Part shown: piece by piece, positions 1 to 10,896 of the stretch
Layout: each line of letters starts with the position of its first letter
How positions within the stretch are numbered: position 1 is the stretch's first letter
NCBI RefSeq assembly: GCF_037392515.1
Contig: NC_090288.1
Span: forward strand, 54,855,673 to 54,919,672
Source: Haliotis asinina
Lineage: Eukaryota > Mollusca > Gastropoda > Lepetellida > Haliotidae
Length of the DNA stretch: 64,000 nucleotides
Reading direction: 5' to 3'
Made by a program: the position numbers and the translations under genes
The notes under the pieces: generated by a model
Seen by the model: only the letters and a program-made list of their open reading frames with translations
What the model was told of the DNA's origin: nothing
Databases searched by the model: none

Positions 1-1419
1 TGTGTGTTGAGGGAATAAATGTATGAGCCGATTTTTATGCTACTCCACGACGTATTGTACCATTTTCTAGATCAGAACAGCCTGTTATAGAAGATCCATC
101 CAATTGCGATGTACCCGTGTCGACTAGCACTCTTTTAACTGAACTTTTGTTTTTCGACGGCGTAAAGGAAAACATTCTTCAGTCAGTGCGATGACGTATA
201 CCCTTTTGGTTTAAGCCGGAAGTACATATATGGTAGTGACAATACAAGAAACAAAAACCTTGTGGTCTATCCTCTTATCGTTTCCCGCACGTCCAAGGCA
301 CGCAACTCTGCACAGACAGCCTCCAATGACCCCGCTCTCTGTCACTGTCTACACGGGTTATACGTGAAGTTAGTCCCACAATCCCACATGTCTTTGCATT
401 TTTATACAAGACAAAATAATATGTTTTTGTCGCAATAACCTGATCTTGCGTCTCCCGAATTAGAGCCAAATGCTGCCTACACAGCACTATCCTGCTACCG
501 TGAACATCATGTACTTCATTCGTTCAGAATGCCCATACCAGGATCCTGTCTGAACATGATCGGCTACGGTCTATGTGGTTACGGAAAGAGCCGGAAAAGG
601 GCGAGGTTGGCTGAAATTTACGTCATCCATTAATGAGTTCCACGAAAGAGCGCAGGTAGGAACCCAGAATACCCGTACAAATAGCGTACCGGCTTCGTGA
701 GAACAACAAGTATTCAGCGACACTTCGTTACTGTGTATCGAGGTTAGTATGAAGTGTTTCGGATCAGGAAAATACTTAAAATATCTCCTTAAGCTGTTAT
801 TATAACAAACAAGACATGGGCCATGATCATGAGGGTATTTGGAGAAACAGAAAGTAGGACCCGGAAGAAAAGCATCATTTTGTTATCAAAAGCTGCTTTG
901 TGGGTTGGTAAAAGTTTGTGAGACGTTTATGTTTCTAAATGGAGCTTTAGCAACCGACTTTAGCTGTTTGAAAATTATATGAATGCCACATAATCCACAC
1001 TCAACGTTAATCCCACTGTCCACGACTAGTTCGTTGATACCTGTTAACTCTGGGTCGGGTACCCACACCCCAATATCTACCCATATTACCCTACCCTATC
1101 AGTATAATCATTATGTTAAATACTGACATCAAATTTGCAGGTTACGCCCATGTTTCGTAACCATACATTATAATCAGTAGAAGTGAAATTATTTCTATAT
1201 CTTCAAAGGCAATGCATTCTATTTCTCATAAAAGAGTATAATATGACATTCTTACCTGTCCCAGATCCAGGTTACCCGATTCAATTTATTCTGATACTCC
1301 CCAGGTAATAAGTACGGAGTTGCCAAAGAAGAATTACATTGACTCATTTAGTGATTTTTGTAATGTCAGAGAGAGGGGTAACACTCATCAAACAAGTAGG
1401 TGGTAATGCTTGCATTACA
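1..1419. other. upstream region of the TRIM gene, no gene seen
   Basis: I see no convincing gene or repeat here; the open frames are short and lack coding character. The stretch should contain the promoter and any 5' untranslated exon of the TRIM gene, because the start codon at 1422 lies two bases after an acceptor-like TGCATTACAG (1411-1420). Confidence 0.5.
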
Positions 1420-1421
1420 GA

Positions 1422-3168
1422 ATGGCTGAGGCCCAGAAGGTGGACGTGAGTGCCCTCAAAGACACATTCCTGGAGTGTCCAGTGTGTGTGGAACACTTCA
1501 ACCAGACTGACCGACGTCCTCATCTCCTCATCGCCTGCCTCCACGCCTTCTGTACACAGTGTCTTCAGCAGCTACTCGCCAAGGAGGGGAAAGGGCAGAT
1601 CACATGTCCTCTTTGTCGTCGAGTCCAAAAGGTCCCAGGGAAGGTGAAGTCATTACCCGTGGATCCGGTCCGGGTGAAACTTGTGGATTTTGTTCAGATG
1701 AAGAAAGATGGGAAGGTACCATGCACAGACTGTCCTGATGGAAGCTCTGCCTTCTCCAGGTGCCAAGAGTGTTCTTTGTATCTGTGCAAGCTGTGCACAT
1801 GTGTACACAAACGGCACCAACTGACGCACGACCATGAGATCATATCCTTGAATGAGGCACTGAAACAGCCCTTGAACAGGTTAGGCAAACGTCACTGCTG
1901 CACTCATCACCCTAAACACCAGCTGGAGTTCTTCTGTGTTACAGATGATACACTCTGTTGCATTTCTTGCACTGTTATAGAACATAAAGGTCATGGGTTC
2001 CGGAAACTGGAGGACGTGGTTAAGGAACGACAAGTGGAGCTGGAGTCATTGATGCAAGCAGTCTACAGAAATGCCCAACATCTGCGTCAGAGGCGCGTGT
2101 GTGAAGAAAATATTCAGACAGCTATTGTGCAAGCTCAGGAAAAGGCCAAATCCGATGTGACCACATACTTTAAAAACATTACAAGTATTCTAACTCAAAG
2201 AAAAGCACGTTTGGACCAAGACATTGACCAAAGAAGTGAGACAAAGTTGGCTATGTCTAAGGAAGAAGTAGAGGCGATAGACCACAATCTTGCTGTTCTG
2301 GACTCAACTGAAACATACTTCACACAAGCCAGGGATAAAGCTGATGTTGTGGAAATGCTGCAGATGTACCCTGATATCAAGAAAAGCATGGAAGCGGCAG
2401 TTTGTAATCAAGGTAAAGGTCGATATCAAGGACAAACAAAAGCAGCAGAACCTGCATTGGCATTTTGTATCTCAAATGAGAAATTTGTCGAAAAGCTGTT
2501 GTCAGAAGTGGGATATGTGAGAGAGTGTACTGACACCAAGGAAGGTGAGTACATCAACATTAATGAGATAATTGTGGCTTCGTATTAGTTAATGGTTACA
2601 TACTTTAATAGGTCTTTATGATAAAAGGGTTGTCCGGGTTCTTACCAGTGCATGGACTCCTCTGTCTCATGTTTCACTGAAGAGTGAAACCTGTTGTTGA
2701 TCATAGATGAGTTACCGTTAATGTCTTTGTGAAAAGTGTAAATATTACAGCCCATATAGCCTCAAGTGAAACGTGTGTAGCCAAATGTCATGCATTTAAC
2801 CTGGGTGTCGTTATGATACTGTATTGTGATAATAGTACACACTGATCGGCGAGCAGTAGTGTTTGACTCGCAAACCGCATCAAAATACGTTATAAGATGG
2901 TACTTGTTCTCAGCAGTATTTTTAGTGCAGTTTTCTTGAAAAGTCCATTAACTTCTTGAAAACTGCATTAAACGGATATTTATTCATCTTTCATTTATCA
3001 GGAAAGAATCAACTTCTGATGTGGTTGGATGAAGTATGCGATGCTGCCCTAAAATACCTGAGCGAGGACGTTTTAATTCAGCATATTAAAAAAAGATATT
3101 CAGCGCCGAAATCCAATATTCGCTTTAAGCCCTATCCACGAGTGACAGACACTATTTTCAAAAGGTGA
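1422..3168 (+). CDS. TRIM/RBCC-type RING E3 ubiquitin ligase, two coding exons
   Basis: The product is a tripartite-motif protein, a family of RING-dependent E3 ubiquitin ligases often acting in innate immunity and signalling. Exon 1 (1422-2544) ends at a consensus donor GAAG/GTGAGT. Exon 2 (3002-3168) follows acceptor TTTATCAG. The phase-1 join forms a Gly codon, and the 457-bp intron between them contains an in-frame stop. The spliced protein has 429 residues. A C3HC4 RING uses Cys19, Cys22, Cys39, His41, Cys44, Cys47, Cys62 and Cys65. A B-box 1-like cluster spans residues 101-138 and a B-box 2 spans about 159-191 (spacing C-HH-C-D-CC-SC-H-GH). A coiled coil spans about 195-310. The remaining tail of roughly 100 residues matches no NHL, B30.2/SPRY or filamin domain that I recognise. 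The first ATG of the exon (MAEAQ) is taken as start. Molluscs carry large expanded TRIM families, so no specific orthologue is claimed. Confidence 0.88.
2545..3001 (+). other. intron of the TRIM gene
   Basis: It starts GTGAGT and ends TTTATCAG, is 457 bp long and interrupts codon phase 1. Reading through instead gives a stop at 2586-2588 after 14 more codons, so an intron-retained transcript would encode a shorter protein. Confidence 0.8.
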
Positions 3169-3399
3169 TTTTGAGGACAAAAGCTCTACGACGTTCAGGG
3201 ATGTTTGTCATAGACTAAGTCATTTCAATAAGTTTCTTTAAAACTTTATTTTTTCAAGCGATCTATTTGTTTCAATATATGTCCAAAGTGCACCGAAGTT
3301 CTATCCCCTTTGTCTATGTAATGAATTCAGCAAACGGTCGTTGTATAACCTCTTATCATAAACCCACCTCCGGGCAGGACCCATACTCCTCAAACGCTG

Positions 3400-3960
3400 T
3401 CAATACATGTCAATTAACACCTCCCTATGTCGGCAATCTTTCGTGAGTACATGTGCATGGGCCAGTGACCATGCACAATATGGCATAATGGCCCTGTGTA
3501 TAAAACACTGACTGATAGGGTCAGTCGGAGAGAGCACCCAGCGAGACCAACCAACAAGACCAACCAGAGAGACCAACCAGAGAGACGAACCAGAGAGACC
3601 AGCCAGGGAGACAAACCAAGCTAGACCAGTTAGGGAAACGAGAAGTGGGCGTACTGTGCGCCTAGTCGGGGCGGCAAAGGCCGTCGCCCCACCTACGATT
3701 ACATCGACGATGAAGAATCGCCGTCGGACTTCTGAATGTGTGTAAGTGACAGAGCGGGTCCCCACATCGGGAACATCCACTCAGTCCCGATGTGCGTTCT
3801 GCCACATGTTTACCAGTGTGTATACCATTTCGACCATCATTCAACCAAACAATAATAAAACATGGCTGCAGCTGTCTTCATCTCTACCGTCGACTCTTGT
3901 ATACCCTGTTTCTTGTCCACCATCCTGAACTACCACCCGAGATCAAACACAACGGACGCT
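3400..3960 (+). repeat. possible solo LTR or promoter-bearing repeat
   Basis: A TATA-like TATAAAAC (3499-3506) is followed by a diverged tandem repeat of about 18 bp (GACCAACCAGAGA type, 3541-3612) and an AATAAA (3854-3859). This order resembles the U3-R-U5 layout of an LTR. No second copy lies in the window, so the assignment is weak. Open frames across it are low-complexity and not believed. Confidence 0.28.
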
Positions 3961-4162
3961 CTTGGACACATGACAAGAAATGGTAAAAAAAGTGTAAAGT
4001 ATAATTTACAAGATAACATGTTGAATAGATAGCAGATATACGTATTCGTGCACAGATTAACAACTGTCTGAATATGACGTGAATCATACGGGAAGGCTCA
4101 CTCATTACCAAGCGTTCTGTACATCATATTACATTAAGTTGACATCTAATGAAAGGCAAATT

Positions 4163-4950
4163 GTGACGGTGCACAATTTATCTTTGTATTCTTCATATTT
4201 GTATATTTGTTTGCATGTATGTATTTTGTATGTATTTGCCGCATATATTTTTCTGTATGTATGTATTTTGTATATATTTGCCTGAAACATTCATATTGCT
4301 AATTTTTTACGTATTTTGTATATATTTCCTGAAACATTCATATTGCTAATTTTGAAGTGTCACTTTAATTAGTTTTCATGTCATGGCTCAAACTGATGTA
4401 ACACACCTGGCAAGGATAATTACCACTTAACATGTCAAGCTCAAAACGCAAGCTATTGTCTATTGCAACAGTAAATGTGTTAATGGCCACTGTACAGACA
4501 TCCAGACCACAACTGAAATAAATCCAGTCTAATTAGATCCATGCCAATTAGCCAACTACTGTTGTCGCGGCCAGGTGACATCAGCTGTAGGAAGTAAATT
4601 GACATCCAGAATGAAGTTGTAAAACATTCCGTAATTAAGCTGGTGTAATAACCCTGTCACGGTCACGTGACTTCCCCTCCAATAATTCATTTCAGCTTGT
4701 CCAATCAGGAACCAGTAGTGAAAATATCTGTTCCAGGTCAATCAATCAAAATCGTAGTGAAAGCACCTACAGTACCTTTTCGGCCAATCACAAAAGAATT
4801 CCATCATTGATCAGGGATGTTTCGGCTATAAAAAGAGGTCAGTGATTTCCTATCAACACACTTGACCTCACAATAAATGTTGAAACATGTTCTTGACTGA
4901 TCATTGACTTAAGGAATTCTACATTCTATTTAAGGATCTAAACTTGTACC
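4163..4950 (+). repeat. LTR-like direct repeat, left copy
   Basis: Bases from about 4163 to 4530 recur at 5949-6275 in the same order and orientation, with shared phrases such as GTGCACAATTTAT, ATTTTGTATATATTTGCC and GCTCAAACTGATGTAAC. Further in are a TATAAAAAG (4827-4835) and AATAAA (4872-4877), as expected for U3 and R. A gag-like frame starts about 50 bp downstream. I read it as the 5' LTR of a decayed LTR retrotransposon; the exact right end is uncertain. Confidence 0.5.
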
Positions 4951-5003
4951 CCACACGAACAGGGTAACAAATGGTAGAAAAAGGGTTTCCCTAAACCTCT
5001 CAC

Positions 5004-5397
5004 ATGTCAAGACAGAAAGGGACAACACCATCCTTCAACGCCTACGGAGCAGCTCCCACACAGAGCAAAGGGCAAGTCAGGCCCACTGCTCCTCCACCAG
5101 CGGTTCCACAATCACCACATAGAGAACCACCCCCAATCATCAGGCCAACCATTCCTCTACCAGCTGTTCCAAAAGCTCCACTAACGATGGCTGTCAAAAC
5201 CAAGAAACCTGGGAGTTGACAGGTTTGATGGTGGGGACAATGTCAACTTATTCATTGACAGGCTGAAACATGCTTTCCAACTAAATTACATAAACTTAAT
5301 GAAGAACAACAGAGACAGTACCTGCCTATGTTCTTGGAAGGCAAAGTCAAACGTTTCTTCAATTCACAAGCTCTTCCAGTCGACATGTTTCTTTAAG
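5004..5397 (+). pseudogene. LTR-retrotransposon gag-like fragment, frameshifted
   Basis: A 71-residue proline-rich frame (5004-5219) ends at a stop. A shifted frame then reads FDGGDNVNLFIDRLKHAF and, after another shift, EEQQRQYLPMFLEGKVKRFF. This pattern (FDG..NV..FI.R, then LEGKA/V..F) is typical of the capsid part of Gypsy-type Gag. It lies just inside the left LTR-like repeat. The stop and two shifts make it non-functional, and no protease, reverse transcriptase or integrase remains before the right repeat. Confidence 0.45.
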
Positions 5398-5948
5398 ACA
5401 GCCCAATAACTATTTTCATACGCACTATATCAGATGCAGCAATGTTCAGTTCTCCACCTTATTCTCCTCTTTTCAGTTTCCTGTATTTCCTACCACCCTT
5501 CTAGCACAATGATGAGAATAAGCCTCAACCATCTGCATAGTGAATATGTGTCTATTAAGTGCTAGGGGTATGTGAAGACGTTTTACATTTCTCAAGACTT
5601 ATTCCCATCTAACTGTGATTTGCTTATTTCTCAGGACTCTTGTTCCTCTTTCGATGCATTCTATTCGGGCGCCTTTTGCATCCAGCTTGAACTGCTTTAA
5701 AGCTGGGCGCATTCGTGCAATTGTAAAACACCCCGATTCAGCTACTATCTTTATATCATCCCATCATGGTTTGCACAATTCTTCGACAGTCACATTTAGA
5801 TGACAAATGACCACAGTTATTTTAGTTGTTAGAAGGGCAAACAAGGGCACAACCATTGATTCATTGTCACGTTCTTTGTTCAAAAACGTTGAACCCTCAT
5901 CTGTTTTGCTTTTGAGGACAAAAGCTTGTTATCATCCCAGGGTACTGT

Positions 5949-6275
5949 GACAGTGCACAATTTATGTTTGTATTCTTCATATTTGTATTTTTTGCATGCA
6001 TGTATTTTGTATATATTTACCGCATATATTTTTCTGTATGTGTGTATTTTGTATATGTTTGCCTGAAACATTCATTTTGAAGAGTTACTAATATTGAAAT
6101 GTCACTTTAATTAACCTTCATGTCATGGCTCAAACTGATGTAACGCACCTGGCAAGGATAATTAACACAGGCCATATACCACTGAATATGCCAAGCTTAA
6201 AACTCAAGCTATTGTTTATTGCACCAGTAAATGTGTTAATGACCACTGTACAGACACAAAGACCACAACGATATT
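5949..6275 (+). repeat. LTR-like direct repeat, right copy (truncated)
   Basis: This is the second copy of the 4163-4530 sequence, diverged by substitutions and small indels, and it loses similarity after about 6275. If these are LTRs, the right one has lost its TATA-containing half. Confidence 0.5.
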
Positions 6276-6570
6276 TAATGCCATGACTAAAATGTTTTAT
6301 TTATGAATAGAAAGGGGCAATATCATGTATATGGTGTTTTGCATGAACATCGTCATGCATATAATATCTCATGTCGTTATTTGAATATGTGAACTAGATG
6401 TGCTGTCATGGATTAGTTGTGCCTGTGTTGCACTCATGTATGGACACATTAGATGTACTTTGCATCATTATTATGCTAATAGTGAAGAAAAGTGAATAAT
6501 TTGTTCAATAGCAAATATCATTTATGCATGTTTTATACAACGACAGCTGAGGCATAATTGAGAAAAGGCG

Positions 6571-6801
6571 TTAAAATGCCACCATGTCTTGTAAGATATG
6601 ATGTTTGTGCCAAGGAAGGGTATCCATTGACAAGGTGTTGGCCAGTCTCTGTAAATACATTACACACTTGGAGAGAAGCGACTGGTCCTGAGCAGCAAAT
6701 AACAAGCCTTCAGTTTCACATTTGAGAACCGCCGACTTCATCCAGGCGAACGAGTCGGCTGTACATACGATGCTATGCCTTCTCAGAAAGCTTCTCCACA
6801 A
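6571..6801 (-). pseudogene. possible LINE ORF2 C-terminal remnant
   Basis: The minus-strand frame contains LKCETEGLLFAAQDQSLLSK. Its pattern (W.K...LK.ETEG...AAQDQ.L) resembles a stretch after the reverse transcriptase in several non-LTR retrotransposons. It opens and closes abruptly and is probably a short dead fragment. Family recognition is from memory. Confidence 0.35.
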
Positions 6802-7278
6802 AGGACCGAATGTGAGCAGACTGTGTGAATGGCTTCACCTGGTTTACTAGAATCGCTGTCCCGTGCAGCAGTACAGTGCCATCAACAATATCAGGTGATA
6901 AGATAAGATCACTCTGAATTAAAGTATATCTTTATTGCTCACAGAATTATTATTGGTGAAGGATCAAGACATTCTATACCCGTTACGATGTAACTGCATA
7001 TGTATCTTCAGCAAAACATCGTTTATACTGAATCATCCTTTCTTACGCCGCACTCAGCACACGGGCACCCAGCTGTTTAGGGGAATTGTTCCCACATTTT
7101 GTGTAGTATGTTATTATCCTGTGCTTTAATTAGATATTTGCCTGTTCCCTCAACGGGGGTTGAAGTATTGTAAAATAATTGTCCTCCTGAGAGGGTACGT
7201 AGGTGCCAAAACATTCGCTGTAAATTTAAGTCTACCAGGATTTTAAGTCTTTGAATGTCATTTAGAAGTGAAAATACA

Positions 7279-7861
7279 TAAGAATGAAGATTTTTATGGA
7301 TATCAACTTCTTTATGAGAGAACACAACGTTTCGGAGTTAATGCTTACTCCTTCATCAGGTGATTGAGAAAGGGATACAGAGGTGTATTTATATGTACAG
7401 GTAAAACAATAACAAAGTAACAAGTGGAATGAGTTAACGAAAGCTAGTATAAACAAGCACTGATAGGAAGCCGATAGTTAAGATAACAATGATGGAAGCC
7501 AATGGTAATGCATTACAGTTGATTGGATATGTTTACATAACATGATTGGGGATAAGGATGGAAGCCAATGGTGATACATTACGCATGATAGGATGATGTA
7601 CATAACACACGATAGGGGGTGAGCATGTTTACATGAGGGTTGGTGATGTACAAACACAAGTATGTACTCGGGTAGATAGGCTATACATGAATTACATAGA
7701 TAGAATGTACACAGGTAGATGAGATTAATTTTATCAATAAGTCCCAGGCACTTGGTAGGTACACTCCTTGGTCGCGGTTGATGGCTGGTTTCTGTCTCCG
7801 GATCTCGATGGCCTCTTGCAGTTTCCTTTGGCGCCAGTTGTTGTTGTTGGTAGATAGTATC
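7279..7861 (-). repeat. left arm of the near-perfect inverted repeat
   Basis: It is the reverse complement of 7883-8464; the only difference I found is one base in a T run near 7735. This near identity implies a very recent insertion or homogenisation of the arms. It includes the minus-strand endonuclease tail and 3' UTR. Confidence 0.9.
7330..7359 (-). ncRNA. mirror copy of the hammerhead-like core
   Basis: The same CUGAUGA, 5-bp stem, GAAA order occurs on the minus strand of the left arm. Confidence 0.4.
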
Positions 7862-7882
7862 AATTCGATGGGAGGACACTAG

Positions 7883-8464
7883 GATACTATCTACCAACAA
7901 CAACAACTGGCGCCAAAGGAAACTGCAAGAGGCCATCGAGATCCGGAGACAGAAACCAGCCATCAACCGCGACCAAGGAGTGTACCTACCAAGTGCCTGG
8001 GACTTATTGATAAATTAATCTCATCTACCTGTGTACATTCTATCTATGTAATTCATGTATAGCCTATCTACCCGAGTACATACTTGTGTTTGTACATCAC
8101 CAACCCTCATGTAAACATGCTCACCCCCTATCGTGTGTTATGTACATCATCCTATCATGCGTAATGTATCACCATTGGCTTCCATCCTTATCCCCAATCA
8201 TGTTATGTAAACATATCCAATCAACTGTAATGCATTACCATTGGCTTCCATCATTGTTATCTTAACTATCGGCTTCCTATCAGTGCTTGTTTATACTAGC
8301 TTTCGTTAACTCATTCCACTTGTTACTTTGTTATTGTTTTACCTGTACATATAAATACACCTCTGTATCCCTTTCTCAATCACCTGATGAAGGAGTAAGC
8401 ATTAACTCCGAAACGTTGTGTTCTCTCATAAAGAAGTTGATATCCATAAAAATCTTCATTCTTA
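7883..8464 (+). repeat. right arm of the near-perfect inverted repeat
   Basis: It mirrors the left arm. It holds the endonuclease-tail frame, a short internal duplication around ATTACCATTGGCTTCCATC and TATCACCATTGGCTTCCATC, and the hammerhead-like motif near its outer end. Confidence 0.9.
8384..8413 (+). ncRNA. hammerhead-ribozyme-like core in the Penelope-like 3' UTR
   Basis: CTGATGA (8384-8390) is followed by a perfect stem GGAGT (8392-8396) / ACTCC (8405-8409) and then GAAA (8410-8413). This is the order CUGAUGA, stem II, GAAA of a hammerhead core. Hammerhead motifs are known from Penelope-like retroelements. I could not find a matching 5' stem III strand with the cleavage triplet nearby, so activity is not shown. 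Confidence 0.4.
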
Positions 8465-8946
8465 CCAGGATTTTAATCGTAGTATTCTTGTTGTTTTAAT
8501 TTTGGCTAGCATTTTGTACACTCGCCAGCGGCTGATGGGATGGTGTAAATCCGGCTGGGGTCCATGCAGGTAGCAAAGGTACTGTAAGTCCCCATGGTCC
8601 CTAGTGTGGTGATCTACCTTCTGTTGTTGGCGATCTATAGCCTGTTTTTATATTGTATTGTCTAAATAGTGATATTAGTTTTAAATTTTCATGCTAGTTT
8701 TAATTCAAATTGTCATATTCTAGTTGTTTTACTGTCCTTCGTTAACAGATTTTAACAATATGAATATATTTCATTTAGGTGTTCATTTAAGTGTATTGTT
8801 ATCTATGAAAATAATTGTTCTCGTCACAGTATGGCTGAAATATTGCCGGTGTGAAGATAAATTTTAACTCACTCACTCACTCACTAATTAGATATTTACA
8901 TAGATGATTTTAGTCATCTTTGAACATATGGAGAAAATGGACGTTC

Positions 8947-8983
8947 ATTCATCCATCATTCATTCATTCATTCATTCATTCAT
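8947..8983 (+). repeat. (ATTC)n microsatellite
   Basis: A short run of ATTC units after an ATCC-like start. Confidence 0.9.
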
Positions 8984-9059
8984 GCCACACACTTACATCT
9001 CGCACATATATCTTCTCAAACGCCTCAGGAGTCTCATCTACACTGCTGTCAGTACCAAT

Positions 9060-9510
9060 CCACATTTGTGAGAGCTTCAAGTATTGAAATCCGAGAACCG
9101 GTATCGTGCTTTGGTTTGGTTAGGAATGCTACTAAAGGGACGCAACTCCCACATGCTTATTTAACCTACTCTCTTTCTGTTTTGTTTTTCACACTCCATT
9201 AACGTACAAATAAACCAGAGTTATTTTATTTAGCCTGTACCTCGTTATTCCGAACATGTTGCATGACTGTGTATGTTTTGGATGGAGATTATCTTATACA
9301 GAACTTGTATTGAGTCTGGTATACAAACAGCCTACACTGTTCAATGTTTGTCACATGAGTTGGCTGGGGATTCGGTGGACAGGTTCTGTGAGGTAGCTGA
9401 TTGTGGGGATCTGATTGTGTGGGTCTTTGCTCATGCTCTCAGTCACTAATTTCTCGTCATGGACTCGAAAGGTTTTTTGATATTAGGTTCCACTTTCACC
9501 CGTTTTTTAT
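9060..9510 (+). repeat. diverged direct duplication, copy 1
   Basis: It shares ordered phrases with 10440-10880: AAGGGACGCAACTCC, ATGGTTTGGATGG-like text, TCTTTGCTCATGCTCT and CGAAAGGTTTTT. The copies lie about 1.4 kb apart in the same orientation. Family unknown. Confidence 0.55.
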
Positions 9511-10439
9511 TGTATTATTATTTTTTGTATTTTATTTTTTTTTAGAATTATCTAATATTCAAACGCAAATGCACCCGCTCACTGCACTGCGGTACCGACA
9601 TGATAAACAGGGTTCCTCTCATCTCTCCATCTGGCGCATAATAGGCGTGATAAACTCTTGAATGAAACATTAAAATCCATTTCACTTCTCCTTGTTGGGA
9701 TTGCAACTGCCGAAGTGATATAAATATGTAACAGAACCGCACAGTTTTGAAAAAGTGGACAGGTGAATTGTTCAATAGCATGGATCTCTCAATTTTTGTC
9801 CTAATTTTACATAATGCTTCAAATATCACATGCGTTTTAATGTATGTAGGTTATCTATTTCAGATCTTTGCCAAACTAGGTTTCCTTGAATCTTTTTTAG
9901 CTTGAAACATGATTCTATATTGGCCATACTCCATATTATGTAGTTCATAATATTTATCTGAATCCTCAGAATATTCATCAGAAACAGTAACCACAGTGAA
10001 ATGTTGAAACCAAATGTTGAAACCAGCTTTTTCTGTAAAAAGAAACTTTATTTGTACATATTTGTACATTATGTTTACAATGCTTTATTACCAGATTTCT
10101 TGACTTTTAATGGTAATATGGTAAATATCTGTGACAACTCTTTATTTAGAATTATATATATGAGCCTACTAAAACAGTGTAACTTTTATTCATATAACTT
10201 GTTCTGGACAGTTTAACACATCTTGTATGCAGGTGTCTAGTATCACATAGAGCATATTATCAATGTACAAATTTTGCTGTATTAGATTTTTATCTTGCCT
10301 TTATACTCATTTTGTTTTGTCCAGGAGGGGTAACATCCCTTTAAAATGGAATGTCAGCTGTATAAGATGAAGTGCAAACCATCCATACATACCAGCTAAT
10401 ATACCTGATATCCTCCACATACACCGTCCTCAGGTGAAC

Positions 10440-10880
10440 AATAAGCCAAGTACTCAATTCGTTGTGCTATCGAAGGGACGCAACTCCATGATATGATTGT
10501 TCGGAAAACAGCTTTGTGATGACTTGTTCACTCCATCAAAGTTTGCCCAACATTTTTAGCAAGAATCATGTGTAAGCCAGGGGTTTTTTTCTCAATAGTA
10601 GCTACGCTTCTGAATAATCTGTAACTCACCAAGTATTCGAGATCCTAAGCTTCACGGACGTGTTGCGTGTACACGTATGGTTTGGATGGGGAATGTGTTA
10701 TACAGTATTTGTTTGTATGGTTTGTGGTTTGTTACGGTTAGTCTGCACTGTCCCATGCTTGTAAGATGAGCCGGCTGCGGATTGGACAGGCATCTTTGCT
10801 CATGCTCTGTCACTAGTTTCTTGTCATGGTCTCGAAAGGTTTTTATATGTGGTTCTGTTTAGTTACCCGTTTTACCGTAA
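10440..10880 (+). repeat. diverged direct duplication, copy 2
   Basis: Partner of 9060-9510. A SINE A fragment follows directly. Confidence 0.55.
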
Positions 10881-10896
10881 TAGGTATCGAATCATC

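Larger units (their letters stand above)
7247..8464. mobile_element. Penelope-like element ends in a head-to-head inverted pair
   Basis: Two 5'-truncated copies point away from each other around a 21-bp centre (7862-7882). Each carries the end of a GIY-YIG-type endonuclease frame (EAIEIRRQKPAINRDQGVYL; plus strand from about 7884 and its mirror on the minus strand). The KP.INRD.G..L...WD pattern is characteristic of Penelope-like retroelements. Outward of it lies a 3' UTR of about 0.4 kb with a hammerhead-like motif. A 14-nt direct repeat TACCAGGATTTTAA (7233-7246 and 8463-8476) marks the insertion. The left side carries about 32 extra bp (7247-7278) absent from the right arm. Confidence 0.75.
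7127..8897 (+). mobile_element. LINE-type 3' end, interrupted by a Penelope-like insertion
   Basis: A 13-nt direct repeat TAATTAGATATTT at 7127-7139 and 8885-8897 brackets one element. Its own sequence is 7140-7246 plus 8477-8884, about 0.5 kb once the inner insertion is removed. It ends GAAATATTGCC ... AATTTTAACTCACTCAC, a tail very like that of SINE families A and B in this window. No reverse-transcriptase frame remains, so it is either a 5'-truncated LINE or a non-autonomous derivative. The duplication and simple-repeat tail fit target-primed reverse transcription. Confidence 0.65.

Noticed and set aside
3400..3780. 126-codon minus-strand frame
   Set aside because: It is dominated by a Trp/Ser/Leu/Val repeat from the 18-bp tandem repeat on the other strand.
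7262..8499. Two identical small frames (MFILAFVNSFHLLLCYCF...) on opposite strands
   Set aside because: They are the same Penelope-like 3' UTR in both arms of the inverted repeat, not two genes.
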